Source of the DNA: Perkinsus chesapeaki
Taxonomy: Eukaryota > Perkinsozoa > Perkinsida > Perkinsidae
Reading direction: 5' to 3'
NCBI GenBank assembly: GCA_013115145.1
Contig: JAAPAO010000036.1
Location: 50,079 to 114,078 of the forward strand
DNA length: 64,000 bases
Shown: positions 36,201-46,133 of the stretch, piece after piece
Position numbering within the stretch: position 1 is the stretch's first letter
How the letters are laid out: every line of letters starts with the position of its first letter
Notes under the pieces: model-generated
What the model saw: the letters and a program-made list of their open reading frames with translations, nothing else
Database searches by the model: none
What the model was told of the DNA's origin: nothing
Program-made: the position numbers and the translations under genes

Positions 36201-37092
36201 CCACAGTGCAAACGCATTCTTCACTGTCCTTCAGAGCATCGGCCCACTCCACTATGTATCCCGAAGCGGCTCGGCTGACCTTCACTCCCGCTACACTGAG
36301 AGGAGTTGCTATTGGAGAGGCTGAGAACAAATGCGATCTAGTCTGACGGATGGTGCTGTATCTCAACCAAGTTCATACTGCAGGACTTTCTATTCGTAGG
36401 AACTGAGCTCGCATCACCGGGTAGAGTACCTGGAAGGAAGTTCCTATGGACCACGTCTTGATAGGAAGGGCATATTTTGATACAATGGACAACAAAGAGC
36501 TTGGACGAAGGCTTTCGACTCGAAGCATGTAGTAATAGTCTATTGCTAAATGTGTGGAACTAAATCTGTTTTTTGGGGCGAGAGTAAGTTCAAGAATTTA
36601 TCCCGGATAGTTACGTTGGTCTGGGTATAGCAAGTTGCCGAGCTCAGTCGGTTTGCCGTGTGCACGCCAGTAGTTGTAAATGCAACAAGGATCGCCCAGC
36701 TCATCTCCATTCGAGAATCCATCACTGACGGCGAAACTAAATCTGGCGCGGCTCCAGAGGGCAACTAACCCGTCGCTATCTGCTACACAGTAGCGATCTC
36801 GCCATACTTCTCCCGAATCTTCGAATGCATCCCCGAAGCCATTCACATTGTCCTCGGTAGCCGAGTTGCAAGCATCTATGAATGAGATCGTCCTGAAATG
36901 GTGAAAACCATTGGTTGCAATACCATGACCGAAAGTGCAGCAGCCATCAATACAGGCACCATGGAAGGGCAGGACCTGACAGAAATCATCCCTCCAAGAC
37001 TAAGAGATGTTCACCTCTGAATACGACGGATAGCAGGAGAGCCGAGGAAGGAATGGAAAAATGGATATGATGGTTGTATGTTGCCAATGCAT
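33241..37092 (-). CDS. Temptin-domain / ferric-reductase-type oxidoreductase, paralogue B
   Basis: Tandem paralogue of the gene below it, same order of domains. The first exon 37015-37092 encodes the signal peptide MHWQHTTIISIFPFLPRLSC and the YPSYSE that opens temptin domains. Next come FHGACIDGCCTFGHG, VNGFGDAFEDSGEVWRDRYC and, across an intron, ADSDGDGFSNGDELGDPCC. The second haem pair is intact (HVVLVTIISFLLILH, H-x13-H, about 34750-34830). The first pair appears altered (GHVAALFMAFVITM, Met where A has His, spacing shorter), unless an exon border is misplaced. FAD motif: RFKPGQW then EHPFTVVKSIHSEGMM near 34300-34390. NADPH motif: LFICGGSGITPALSL near 33960. C-terminus: GLFVCGPESLK, then FHDCQFRFL before TGA at 33241. 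Predicted to be a surface or endomembrane metalloreductase. Confidence 0.72.
33363..33389. repeat. Short hairpin in the last intron region of paralogue B
   Basis: Perfect 12-bp arms (agtctgcttccc / gggaagcagact) separated by three bases. It lies between the exon ending CGPESLK and the final exon. Confidence 0.85.
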
Positions 37093-38267
37093 TATAAACA
37101 ATGGAATGTGCTGATCGACAGGCGAAGCAAAGGTACAAACGCTCATTGAAAATGTCCCTCCGTTATGTGCAATGCGGGCCACGGTTTACGGATCTCAGAC
37201 GCGTCGTTATCAAATTCTGGACAAGTCACACGTAAAACGGGCGATGTGTAAAAAGACGTTTCATAAGTTATCACGCGGAGTTATCACGCGGTGCGCGTAT
37301 CAGATTATATCAGGCGGGCGTATCCACTCCTTTAATGAGGTAACACCGGTCCAGGCCCATTGACGTTATGAAAAATCAAGAATGACAACGTGGCGGGGGA
37401 AGATTATTCTGCTCGAATGAGCCTACTCTGCCGAGCAAAACCAGTTAGGCAGCTTCACGCGTGATTCAGGCCCATCACCATGGATATGATCGATGAGACT
37501 AGCGACTCGTCACTTCGGAATTGACTCTAGGGTTACCCTGGGTAAAGGTATTTTTGCAACACGTCGCGTATTTTACAACTCCGTTTTTGTAAGCACTCCG
37601 CTTCTCCCGACTTGGTTTTTGCCGCTTTCGTTTTTCTTTACTAAGTTCACTCCGCTTTTCTTAGCTTCAGTTTTCTTGGCTCCGTATTGCACGGTACGGT
37701 TGCCTTTTTCTATACAATTTCACGTTATCCTTCACGCCTCTACTTTTCTAGCTTCGCTTTCTTCGTCCCGTTCTGCTGAGCAAATTTTTCAAAGGCCATC
37801 GAGGCGGCTTCACGATGGCAACAAATACTAGGGTAAACATTGGATCAGCATACTCCATGCGCAGCAGCCATCAATGTAAGGAAAGACCATGAAAAGGCCT
37901 GCAAGGCCTTCTGTGCGGCCGTGGCATTTATTTCAGTTTGTTGAAGTTATTGGTCTGTCCCGGGAAGGTACATACATCCATCCACGCTCCACCAATGCGA
38001 CAGGAAGGGATAGATCGTGTTCGTTTGATTCGGAAGGCTTCGAGACTTGACTCTCGCATGGGGAATCCTCACTGGCGCAGCCCGACCATTGCCCACTCCT
38101 CAACCGACAGGCATCCTGATGAGCCTTCTAAATTATGAGTAACAATATATGTATGAATACAGTGGACATGTCCTGTACAAAGTACTCCATGTAATGTCGT
38201 GCAGCACAACTTGTGCTGCGAGATCCAGGTACCAAAGCCATGTGCTCCAGCATTCATTTCTGTCATT
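37093..38267. other. Intergenic with a degenerate temptin-like fragment
   Basis: On the minus strand near 37850-37895 the words YIDGCCAWSM resemble GACIDGCCTFGHG of paralogue B, suggesting a decayed third copy of the domain start. The rest is T-rich on the plus strand (37590-37780) with no convincing gene. Confidence 0.35.
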
Positions 38268-38642
38268 TCAGTTTACCCAGTTGCAACATGCGCAAAATCC
38301 AGTCGATGTAACAGGCTCAACGACATCGTTCGAAGCCGGATCAAAAAGCACTGGTCGGTTACTCCGAGGTGTGATCCGCGCCACGACATACTTCTCAACG
38401 AAAAGTTCCATCGGATAGTGGAGCGACTTAATCTTCGAAAACTGCCCTTTTCATTGTCGGATAGCGAACGCACCTCCGGGTGTCCACAACCGCCCATCCG
38501 AGAGGCTGAACTTCATGATAGAAGCTTCGTGATCTTCTGCGTGTCGGCATTCGTTGTGTCCTTTCGTGTATGCCTTCGTATAAATTGAAGTCACAGATAG
38601 TATGGCGTGTAGACAGGCCAGCACAGTAGGAAAGGAGACCAC
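38268..38642 (-). CDS. Small secreted protein, two exons
   Basis: Minus strand. The chosen ATG (38642) opens the signal peptide MVSFPTVLACLHAILSVTS. The first exon continues IYTKAYTKGHNECRHAEDH and FSLSDGRLWTPG; a 27-nt intron (gtgcgttc to gaaaag) joins it in phase to GQFSKIKSLHYPMELFVEKY, VVARITPRSNRPVLFDPASN and DVVEPVTSTGFCACCNWVN, stop TGA at 38268. Without removing the intron the frame ends at once, so the splice is well supported. About 115 residues with several Cys. Resembles in size and style the secreted protein at 3046-3426. Function unknown. Confidence 0.55.
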
Positions 38643-38960
38643 ACGGATTGCCTCATACTCAGCTAGCAGTCAATATCGAGCCCAAATGAGTCTTGTACTC
38701 TGTGCGGCATACAGCCCATACGAGACGCCTCCGGCTGAGCTAACAAAGTGGCATACTTTGATTGTGTGGTAGATCCGGATCGACTAAGCTACCTAGATCG
38801 CGGCAGGGACACCAGACGGAGCAGATACGCAGACGTGGTGTCACCGCGGATGACTCCCAGTCATTGCTCCTCTGAGTCCGACTGTTCCCGGTCTAGTCTA
38901 TGGAGAAGGCCTGTACTAAATACGAAATGAGTTGAATGTTGAGCTGTTTTCTCTTATATC

Positions 38961-40026
38961 ATGAAGCTGCTCCTCAACACTATCTTCGGCCTCCTCTTGT
39001 TCTCAGATGCGGTTAATATCGTGTATCGAGACTATAAAGAAGGCGATGAATTCGTTGAACCAAATGAGGAGTTTCGTCAATGTCCCATCAAAAAGGGACT
39101 TCCTTGCTATGTCGCAGTCGATGAAGACATAGGCGCTACGGTGAGTTCATGTCGACGAGTCCCTGGATATACAAATTGGTTGCCAAATGCAAGGACGACC
39201 ACAAATCTGCGGCTGATCCACAACTATATCTACGTTTCAGGCGGTTGTCGGCTTCATCGGTATGACATTAAACTACGAGTTGACCCCAGAGGAATTACTT
39301 GCTCTCAAAAAACATATGTAGGGTCAAGGACTTCGACCATACCGCACTATCTATGATGTTCCATTGTGATGCATACCCTCGATCAGGCTACATCCGTCGA
39401 CCAATGCGAAAGTAAACTATGTAGACAATGTAGGTGTAGGAAATCGCGTATTTTAGCTTCTTTCTTAGTTTTGATAGCTCGACGACGACTATACGTTTCA
39501 CTTGAATGCGTGACATGAATATCCTTCACAATACGTCGGTTATGTCTTAGGTTGAGGTCGCCACAAGCTATCAAGGACGTCGTATTGGGACCACTCTGCT
39601 GAAATACAGTCTTAAACTCGTAAGAACATTTGTTCTGTGGTTAAATCTACTGTGCTTGGTCGGCGAGTGTGTAGCACTTTACGTGCTATACACCGTATAC
39701 TCATACGATCTAACAAGTGAGCACCTTGGACCTAAGGTATAACTTACGTTAGGTATAATATTTTCCCCCAAGATAGTAATGTCTGTTGCCGATCAGGGGG
39801 AAAAAGCGACAGACGTCCTTGCTCTCACTCTGGACGTCTGGAAAGTGAACGAAGGCGCAATTAAGCTTTATGAGAGACTTGGTTTCATCAAGTTCATGGG
39901 TGAGCTGGGCAAGATTAGGAGTTCGACTATCAGTGGAAAATCTACACATGAGCTACCTTGCTGTTGCTTCTCTCAGAGGGGGTAGAAGACGCATCTGTTT
40001 GGTACTTTTATGCCTATTATTATTAA
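38961..40026 (+). CDS. GNAT N-acetyltransferase with N-terminal signal peptide, copy 1 (apparently intact)
   Basis: Six exons: 38961-39140, 39241-39317, 39387-39429, 39551-39619, 39797 to about 39922, and about 39977-40026. The start MKLLLNTIFGLLLFSDAV is a signal peptide. The GNAT fold follows: NIVYRDYKEGDEFVEPNEEF, LPCYVAVDEDIG spliced to VVGFIGMTLNYEL (central strands), PEELLALKKHM, NYVDNVEVA then SYQGRRIGTTLLKYSLKL (motif A, acetyl-CoA pyrophosphate loop Q-G-x-x-I-G), and DVLALTLDVWKVNEGAIKLY with ERLGFIKFMG (motif B). Exons 2, 3 and 4 have lengths 77, 43 and 69, identical in copy 2 and, for 77 and 43, in copy 3. The last exon is uncertain; reading on instead gives a stop at 39985. A secreted or ER acetyltransferase is implied; substrate unknown. 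Confidence 0.72.
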
Positions 40027-40330
40027 GCCGATTATTTCAAGCGTTATAGGATATGATCAGCTCCGAATGATCTACTATTTCGCGAACAACATTGAGCAGG
40101 TAACAATAACGAGTTGCGCCCGTTTTGTCACTGAAATTCATTGCAGGCACTTTCTTTAGTAGGAAACTCCATTCTGTTAACTGGCTTCGTTACTGTACTT
40201 GCCAGGCAATAAGACAGTGTTCGTTATTACGGTTTCGCGATGTCTACAAATGATCGTATGTAGTAACGATGATTCATCGTCGATGAAGCTGAATACAGTT
40301 GATAACGGATGATGTTTGTGTTTTTGTTAC
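39230..40330 (+). repeat. Segmental duplication, left copy (partner about 42466-43470)
   Basis: About 1.05 kb carrying GNAT exons 2 to 6 and the 3' flank is repeated in direct orientation about 3.2 kb downstream. Introns and flank are also similar (for example ctccattctgttaactggct near 40170 and again near 43340), so this is DNA-level duplication rather than retroposition. Confidence 0.88.
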
Positions 40331-41728
40331 CGATAAGGGATGGAAAAGGCTCCTTGTCTCAGACAGCATATCTGATTGCATAACATGGGGTAGCAGCCAT
40401 GCTAGCAGCCTGACTATGTGAGCAATCCACTGGAGATAAATTCAAAAGACGACGCGCCCAAAAAAGTACAGGGACTTTTGGTACGTAGGTCTAGTGCAAT
40501 GCTATACTAGACCACGGCATGGTCTACGGCCGTGCCATAGTAGACCCTCAATCGTAGTGCCCGAGTCGGGACTCCCGACTTGGGAGAATCTTGAAGACTG
40601 ACGCAAGGCTTCCTTCCAGACTATGAGAGCCTTGGATCCAACTACTGCCGACTCTTGCGAATGGTCGGCAGACAGTATCAGATCGATGATGAACGGATTC
40701 CAGTCATTGGAATTCCGCCCACGAACGTGGGTGCTCATAATGGGGCACGTAGGACGATTGTCGTTGTAGATGATTGAGACGGTCCTTAATATCGAGCAAT
40801 ACTGCATTGCCAATACATGGTACAACAATCACATTCTCCCGCTCTAGGAAGAATGTGAATCTATTCTTTCGCCATTAACATCGTCTCTCGGGCCCTCCAA
40901 GCACTCAACGTGTGCTCGCACACGGGGCGACTAGTGCGTCACTGGAGCGCGTATCTTTGCACTTTCATGCACTATCGCACTCTGAATATTTGCTATCGTA
41001 TGTCGGTAGTCCTCTGTTGCGAACGCTGTTGGTGTAACTCCACCCTTCTTTTTCTTCCCGCCGCAGCGCTGTATCACTTGTCACCGTATTCTCGAATATC
41101 ATCCGCACAAGGCGTGCGGGCTGGAGGTTTCCCATGTCTACTCTACGCTCGTTGTGTTGCTCCAGGGGTCAGAGCGCTAGTCTCTGGGCCTTCATCCCTT
41201 GGCGATTCTCGGAACGGCTCTATAAACTCTAGAGTTCTGCTGTAGAACTGTTCTACTGCTGTACGCTAATATCGTGATCTCCCGCCCAGTCCGAATGTAC
41301 TTGCATGTGGTGAAGTTAGAGTTTATATATATGTACCTTTCCCCGATTGAATTGAAACTCTTGTTAATTGATTTGTGAAGCGGTCCTGAATGCGATCTTA
41401 AACTATAAACTTCCTGTATCTACTTCTTTCAATCACCTTAAACGAAGCGCATTTCTACCTTATGTAGCGAACGGTACGTTTTGACACGACACGTCCCTGT
41501 GGATTGAAACACTCGCTTTGATACTCGAGCGAGGACGGTGATTTTGAGGTGTCTATGTCTCACGCTACCTGATTGAGCGGCCGCGTCCTTGTTGTGTTCT
41601 CCCAATGGTCTCCTGTGTACGAGTCCTGAATGCTTTACAACGAAGATGCGGCGTGTTATCGTATTTCGAAAGAGCAGTCGGAATTCGAAAACATATGTAG
41701 ATCAATAACTGGGGCGTTCTGCAATTCA
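40027..41728. other. Intergenic, no gene seen
   Basis: GNAT 3' flank up to about 40330, then no gene I can support. Several weak hairpins (about 40501-40545, 40560-40584, 40830-40858). Confidence 0.45.
40560..40584. repeat. Palindrome with one-base centre
   Basis: 12-base arms (cccgagtcggga / tcccgacttggg) around a single C at 40572, with one G-T wobble position. Confidence 0.85.
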
Positions 41729-41793
41729 GGGTAGCAGCAGTTAGTAGTTGGGCTGAGCAGCTTGCTTAGCCCAACTACTAACTGCTACTACCC
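41729..41793. repeat. 65-nt palindrome with one-base centre
   Basis: 32-base arms (first starts gggtagcagcagttagtagt, second ends ctactaactgctactaccc) around a single C at 41761. Three arm positions differ, all as G-T wobbles, that is transition changes on one arm. Confidence 0.9.
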
Positions 41794-41807
41794 TTGCTTA
41801 CCACAGG

Positions 41808-41830
41808 CGTATTCAGAATCTGAATACGCT
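41808..41830. repeat. Perfect palindrome with one-base centre
   Basis: 11-base perfect arms (gcgtattcaga / tctgaatacgc) around a single A, 14 bases after the 65-nt palindrome. Confidence 0.92.
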
Positions 41831-42346
41831 TGTGCTAAGCAAGTGTACTGGGTAGGATCAAAAACACAGCTGGCTGCACATGAGCATGAACCATCGAACC
41901 CATTGATACCTTTTGAATCGATCTCGATGATAACCTCCGACGTTACTATGAAAGTAGCTTGACGTTTTAACTTCTGTGGCGATATTTCATCTGATGGAGA
42001 CCTCGTCATAGACCTTAGTTTTTATTTCAACGTGGAAAGGCGTAGAGAACACAGAACAATGGGACAGGAGACCACACTCACTTGGCGGGAATGTACTGAA
42101 GTACTTTCGGTGTGATATATCCATTTTAGTAGTCCCTTGCCAAGCTAACATACATGTGATTGATGTATATACAATAGCTTCGGTTTCACTCAGCTATCTA
42201 GAACGTGGTAAGAACACCAGACAGACTAGACACGCAGACGTGGAGTTTGCGGAGAGACTGCTGGGGACATCTCCAGCCTTGCCAGACATCGGGCGTCTCC
42301 ACAGATAATTCCGGAGACATGTCCGTCGGAGATTGTCCAAGACTTG

Positions 42347-42383
42347 GACATAAACCCACCATGGACTACGGTGGGTTTATGTC
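42347..42383. repeat. Hairpin at the 5' break of GNAT copy 2
   Basis: 14-base perfect arms (gacataaacccacc / ggtgggtttatgtc), 9-base loop. The right arm aligns with the start of intron 1 of GNAT copy 1 (ggtgagttcatgtcgacgag); the left arm is an inverted copy of it. Exon 1 of the gene is missing to the left. Confidence 0.85.
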
Positions 42384-42476
42384 GACGAACTTACGGGCAT
42401 ACAATTGGGTGGTTTCCAACGAAGTCTATACATCCCACGAGTCCACGGCCGATCAGCAAATATATCTACCTGTCAG

Positions 42477-43248
42477 GCAGTTGTTGGCTTCATCGGTATG
42501 ACATTAAATTATGAGTTGACCTGAGAGGAATCACTAGCTCTCGAAGAGCATATGTAGTTTCGAGGACTTCGACCATACCGCACTATCTCGCGATGATGTT
42601 CCATTGTGATGCACACCCTCGATCAGGCCACACCCCTCGACCAATGAGAAGGTCAACTATGTAGACAATGTAGGTGTTGAAAGCCGCGTATTTTAGCTTC
42701 TTTCTTACTTTTAGTAGTTCGATGACGACTATGCGTTTCAGTTGAACATTTCAGATGAATATCCTTCACAGTGCGCCTGTTGCCTTAGGTTGAGGTCGCC
42801 TCGACACATCGAGGAAACAAAATTGGGTCAGCACTGTTGAACTACAGTATTGAACTAGTAAGAGTCTTCGCTTTCCGACTGTGTCTACTAGACACTGTCT
42901 AGTCGGCGAACATGATGTTACTTTGCACCTGAGATATAACTTGTTGCTAGGCTATAGGATAGCATGTTCTGTTGCCTGTTAGGGAAGACATATGACGGAC
43001 GTTCTCGCTCTCACTCTGGACGTCTACGCAACCAACGAAGGCGCGATCAGGTTGTATGAGAGGCTCGTCTTCATTAAATTCATGGGTAAGCTGGGCAAGT
43101 CTTTACCCGGCAAGAGTAAGAGCCGACTGCTCCTCTTCTGTTGCTTCTCTCAGAGGGGGTGGAAAACGGATCTGCCTGGTACTTCTTCGCCTATTACTAT
43201 GAACGCGATTCTTTCAAGAATTGTAGGACCTGCTTATCTCCGAATTAG
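42477..43248 (+). pseudogene. GNAT acetyltransferase copy 2, 5'-truncated with in-frame stop
   Basis: Exons collinear with copy 1: 42477-42553, 42627-42669, 42789-42857, 42983-43115, about 43154-43248. Visible blocks: AVVGFIGMTLNYELT, NYVDNVEVASTHRGNKIGSA, DVLALTLDVYATNEGAIRLY and KFMGKLGK. Two lesions: the exon with signal peptide and first strand is absent, and MTLNYELT is followed by TGA in the same exon. The later exons keep an open frame and good splice sites, so decay looks recent. The left end lies against a hairpin (42347-42383). Confidence 0.75.
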
Positions 43249-44059
43249 GTGTGGAAAACATTGAACAGGCAACAATAACGAGTCGCACCCGCTGTGTCTC
43301 GCTTACTGAAATTCATTGCAGGCACTATCATTAGCGGGAAACTCCATTCTGTTAACTGGCTTCGGTACTTGCCAGACAATAAGACAATGCTCATTATTAT
43401 AGCTTTGGGATGTCTACAGATGATTGTGTACTGTAACGATGTAGCTGAATACAATTGATGATGATTTGTGTTGTTATCACTTAAAAGAGATGAGAAGGAC
43501 CTCCTGTCTGATTCTCCAACACGGGGCAGCAGTCATGACAACAATCTGGCCATATAATCAATCCATGGGTGAGTAATACAGTATATGGGACGAAAGTGAC
43601 AAGTTTGACTACGAGTCACTGGCGAAACTGTGACCGTAGTTTTGTCTCCGCTCTCTAATATAGAGTCTATATAACAAAGCGGAGAATTGCATAATAGCGT
43701 GCATTTCCTTGCGGCGTTTACATGGTTCCGGCTATCACTAATACCCTAACAAATATCCATTCCGGCCGCTCTGAGCTATATCAAGGTTTAGAATCCAGGG
43801 TTTGAGTGTAAATCTATGCTGGTCCATTGTTCAATAACGGTTGTTGCCTTCGTAGTATTAGGATATCTTATGAACTCCAGGCCATCTCCGTCGGGCGCTT
43901 CTATCTTGATATATCTGTGCAGGTGTTTCTTTGCTAGCAGCGGTTTGTTCCCAATACTCCAGTATATGGTCCAAGGTTTATGTGCTATGGTATGCTTAAC
44001 TTGTCCATTAAGGGCCAGAGCCCAGGTATTGGAGCTTTGCATCATGCAAGGGCATCTAC

Positions 44060-45071
44060 CGGATTTCGGTTACAGCTTATTTGCAAAGGTTACCTTTACG
44101 ACAAGCGAAGTGTGGGCCATTGTGTATACAGGGTCACCAAGCATGTTCTTCGTCTGTAAAGATTGGTATGAAAGTCAGCTTGGTGAATGAGCGTGTGCGC
44201 ATTTCAGTGGCGAATGCTATGCTTGCCCTGAGCCTTGTGAGCCAGTTGAAGAAGACATCATTGAGTTCAACGACGATACTGTCGTAAATGTCTTTGACTA
44301 CAAAGATACAATCATATTTGGCCAGAGTCGCATTTCTGATTTGCATTTCGGGTTGGTATATGACCAAGACCCCCCTCCACAAGAAAGTACACCCTTCAGT
44401 TTAACTGGCCTTGGACCGTACCAACAGGGCGATTTTAACTCGCTGTTAGAACAATTGGCGAGTATGTCCCCCCCAAACAGGTAGCAGCCAAGGTCTTCGC
44501 GGTATACCTCAGCCCACCGACCGGTCGTGATCCTGCTCATGGCAAGCTTCTTCTGGGTCAAGGTGACCCCGGAATCTATAAGCACCCGCTATACTATGTG
44601 CACTTCAACAGTGAGAGAGAGTACACATTCACACTAAAGAGCATGCAAGTTGGTGAAGAGGGCCTCACCCTTGGCAGGCAAGAGGAAATCATGCTGGACA
44701 CTGGGAGCAATAATCTTAGTATTCCCGAGATCTACTTCGACGGCCTCCTTAAGAAGATCGAAAACGGGGCTTCGAAAAAGGCTGGAGCGAAGATCACACT
44801 GTCCTGGGATCCCTTGATCAAGCACTGGGTTGTGACTTGCGCCCATCGTATCGTTCTGCCGCCGTTGCTCTTCTGGTTTGGTACAAAAGGTGATGCTCTT
44901 TTAACTATTACTCACGTAAACTACATTCGTGATAGTGGTTCAATGTGTGTTCTAATTCTACACAAGGCAAAAGGGTCAATGTGGAGTTTACCGGATCAGA
45001 CGTTGGTCGGTTAATACTTCGAATTCCGACCCGAAGAAGGTCGAGTTGGATTCGCCGACTTGGCTTCTTAG
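44060..45071 (+). pseudogene. Pepsin-family (A1) aspartyl protease relic, first catalytic Asp replaced by Tyr, premature stop
   Basis: Pepsin-like bilobal protease. N-lobe: YSLFAKVTFTTSEVW then AIVYTGSPSMFFVC, where the catalytic D-T-G-S reads Y-T-G-S (codon TAT at 44125-44127). Middle exons: YACPEPCEPVEEDIIEFND, FDYKDTIIFGQSRISDLHFG, LTGLGPYQQGDFNSLLEQ, then AAKVFAVYLSPPTGRDPAHG and KLLLGQGDPGIY. C-lobe keeps its catalytic site in EEIMLDTGSNNLSIPE. Near the end, SMWSLPDQTLVG is followed by TAA (45012-45014), and the same frame then continues YFEFRPEEGRVGFADLAS to a TAG at 45071, the normal pepsin C-terminal strand. The 5' start and the borders around 44160-44210 are unresolved. Either a pseudogene or an inactive homologue. 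Confidence 0.72.
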
Positions 45072-46133
45072 GTGATCAACTTGAACTCATGAAACTTTAC
45101 AATGCTCAATTAGTACATTCCTTAACCTACAGCTCACCCACTAGGGGTACTAGATATCCTGATATAGTCTCCAGCACTTAATAGTCTGGGCAGTCATTGC
45201 CCTTAATCTTCGATCTTCTCTTGCGTCACTTTAGTAACGGGACACTAGGTTAAAACGTGGGTTCAGCCATAGAAAGCCTATGCTGACCAATGCTGCCTGC
45301 CATCCAGCAAAGTCATGTACCCTTTATTGAATCCCACCGACGTTGGGTGGCTTTTAGTCGGGGTCCGCCCATCAGACCTTGAATCAAAGGCTTTAACTGA
45401 GTCAAAGAATTGGCTTAGACGACATCGGCGTCGACAGTCTTGGTGAACTTATTAATATTAGTTTCGGACACTCCTAGCCCGCAAGTTGTACGCATGACAG
45501 TGCTCGTTCAAATTCAACGGTTGAATCGGTTGAGTCTGGATCGGCGATGAACACACAGCGTGTTACACAACTCAAACTGAGCAGAAGTGAGCAGTGCTCT
45601 GAACTTCTTAGACTTCTTTCCGTCAGCTTGTCAACGAAACTTCCTCCACATTACGCACGTTGGTTTCGGCACCACAACCACTGTATCAGGACTAGTCGTC
45701 AGTAGTAGCATATCGACAGCAGGACTTCAGCAACATTACCCTCAGTTGGTTTTGGGGCAGTAGCATCCTTGCTGTAGAGAGTGAATTCACAGGCATCTTC
45801 CATCAGAGGATCACGCGAGCAGCTCCTTCCCTGTGAACTGTTTCTCCTAACCTCCATGCGCACCTTACTAGATCACTCCGACTGTCACCAATTACACTAA
45901 AACTTGATCCGCCGTATTAACAATTAAGATAATAGGAAGCATACAAAGAAACTGCGGTAAAAGGAGTAGCTAAGCGCTGGGCCAAGGCGATGAGCCACTC
46001 ATCATGAGCGCAACTATAATGAACATCAAATTTACCGCTCGGACTCGGTGATTAGCTCCAGAAACTGATATCTTTCAATGTATCGGTGTTAGTGTACAAG
46101 TTTGCCGCTTTCTCGAATTTGATGCAAAAGACG
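45072..46133. other. Intergenic, no gene seen
   Basis: No open frame with motif or splice support on either strand. Confidence 0.45.

Noticed and set aside
28808-37092. Calcium-regulated NADPH oxidase (NOX5/DUOX type)
   Set aside because: No EF-hand motif was found in either paralogue; the N-terminal domain is temptin-like, so ferric-reductase type is the safer call.
37493-37831. Plus-strand open frame of 112 codons
   Set aside because: Composition is driven by a T-rich stretch; no motif, no splice support, no signal peptide.
39230-43470. CRISPR-like array because of repeated short segments and hairpins
   Set aside because: The repeats are one segmental duplication plus unrelated palindromes; there are no regular spacers and the DNA is eukaryotic.
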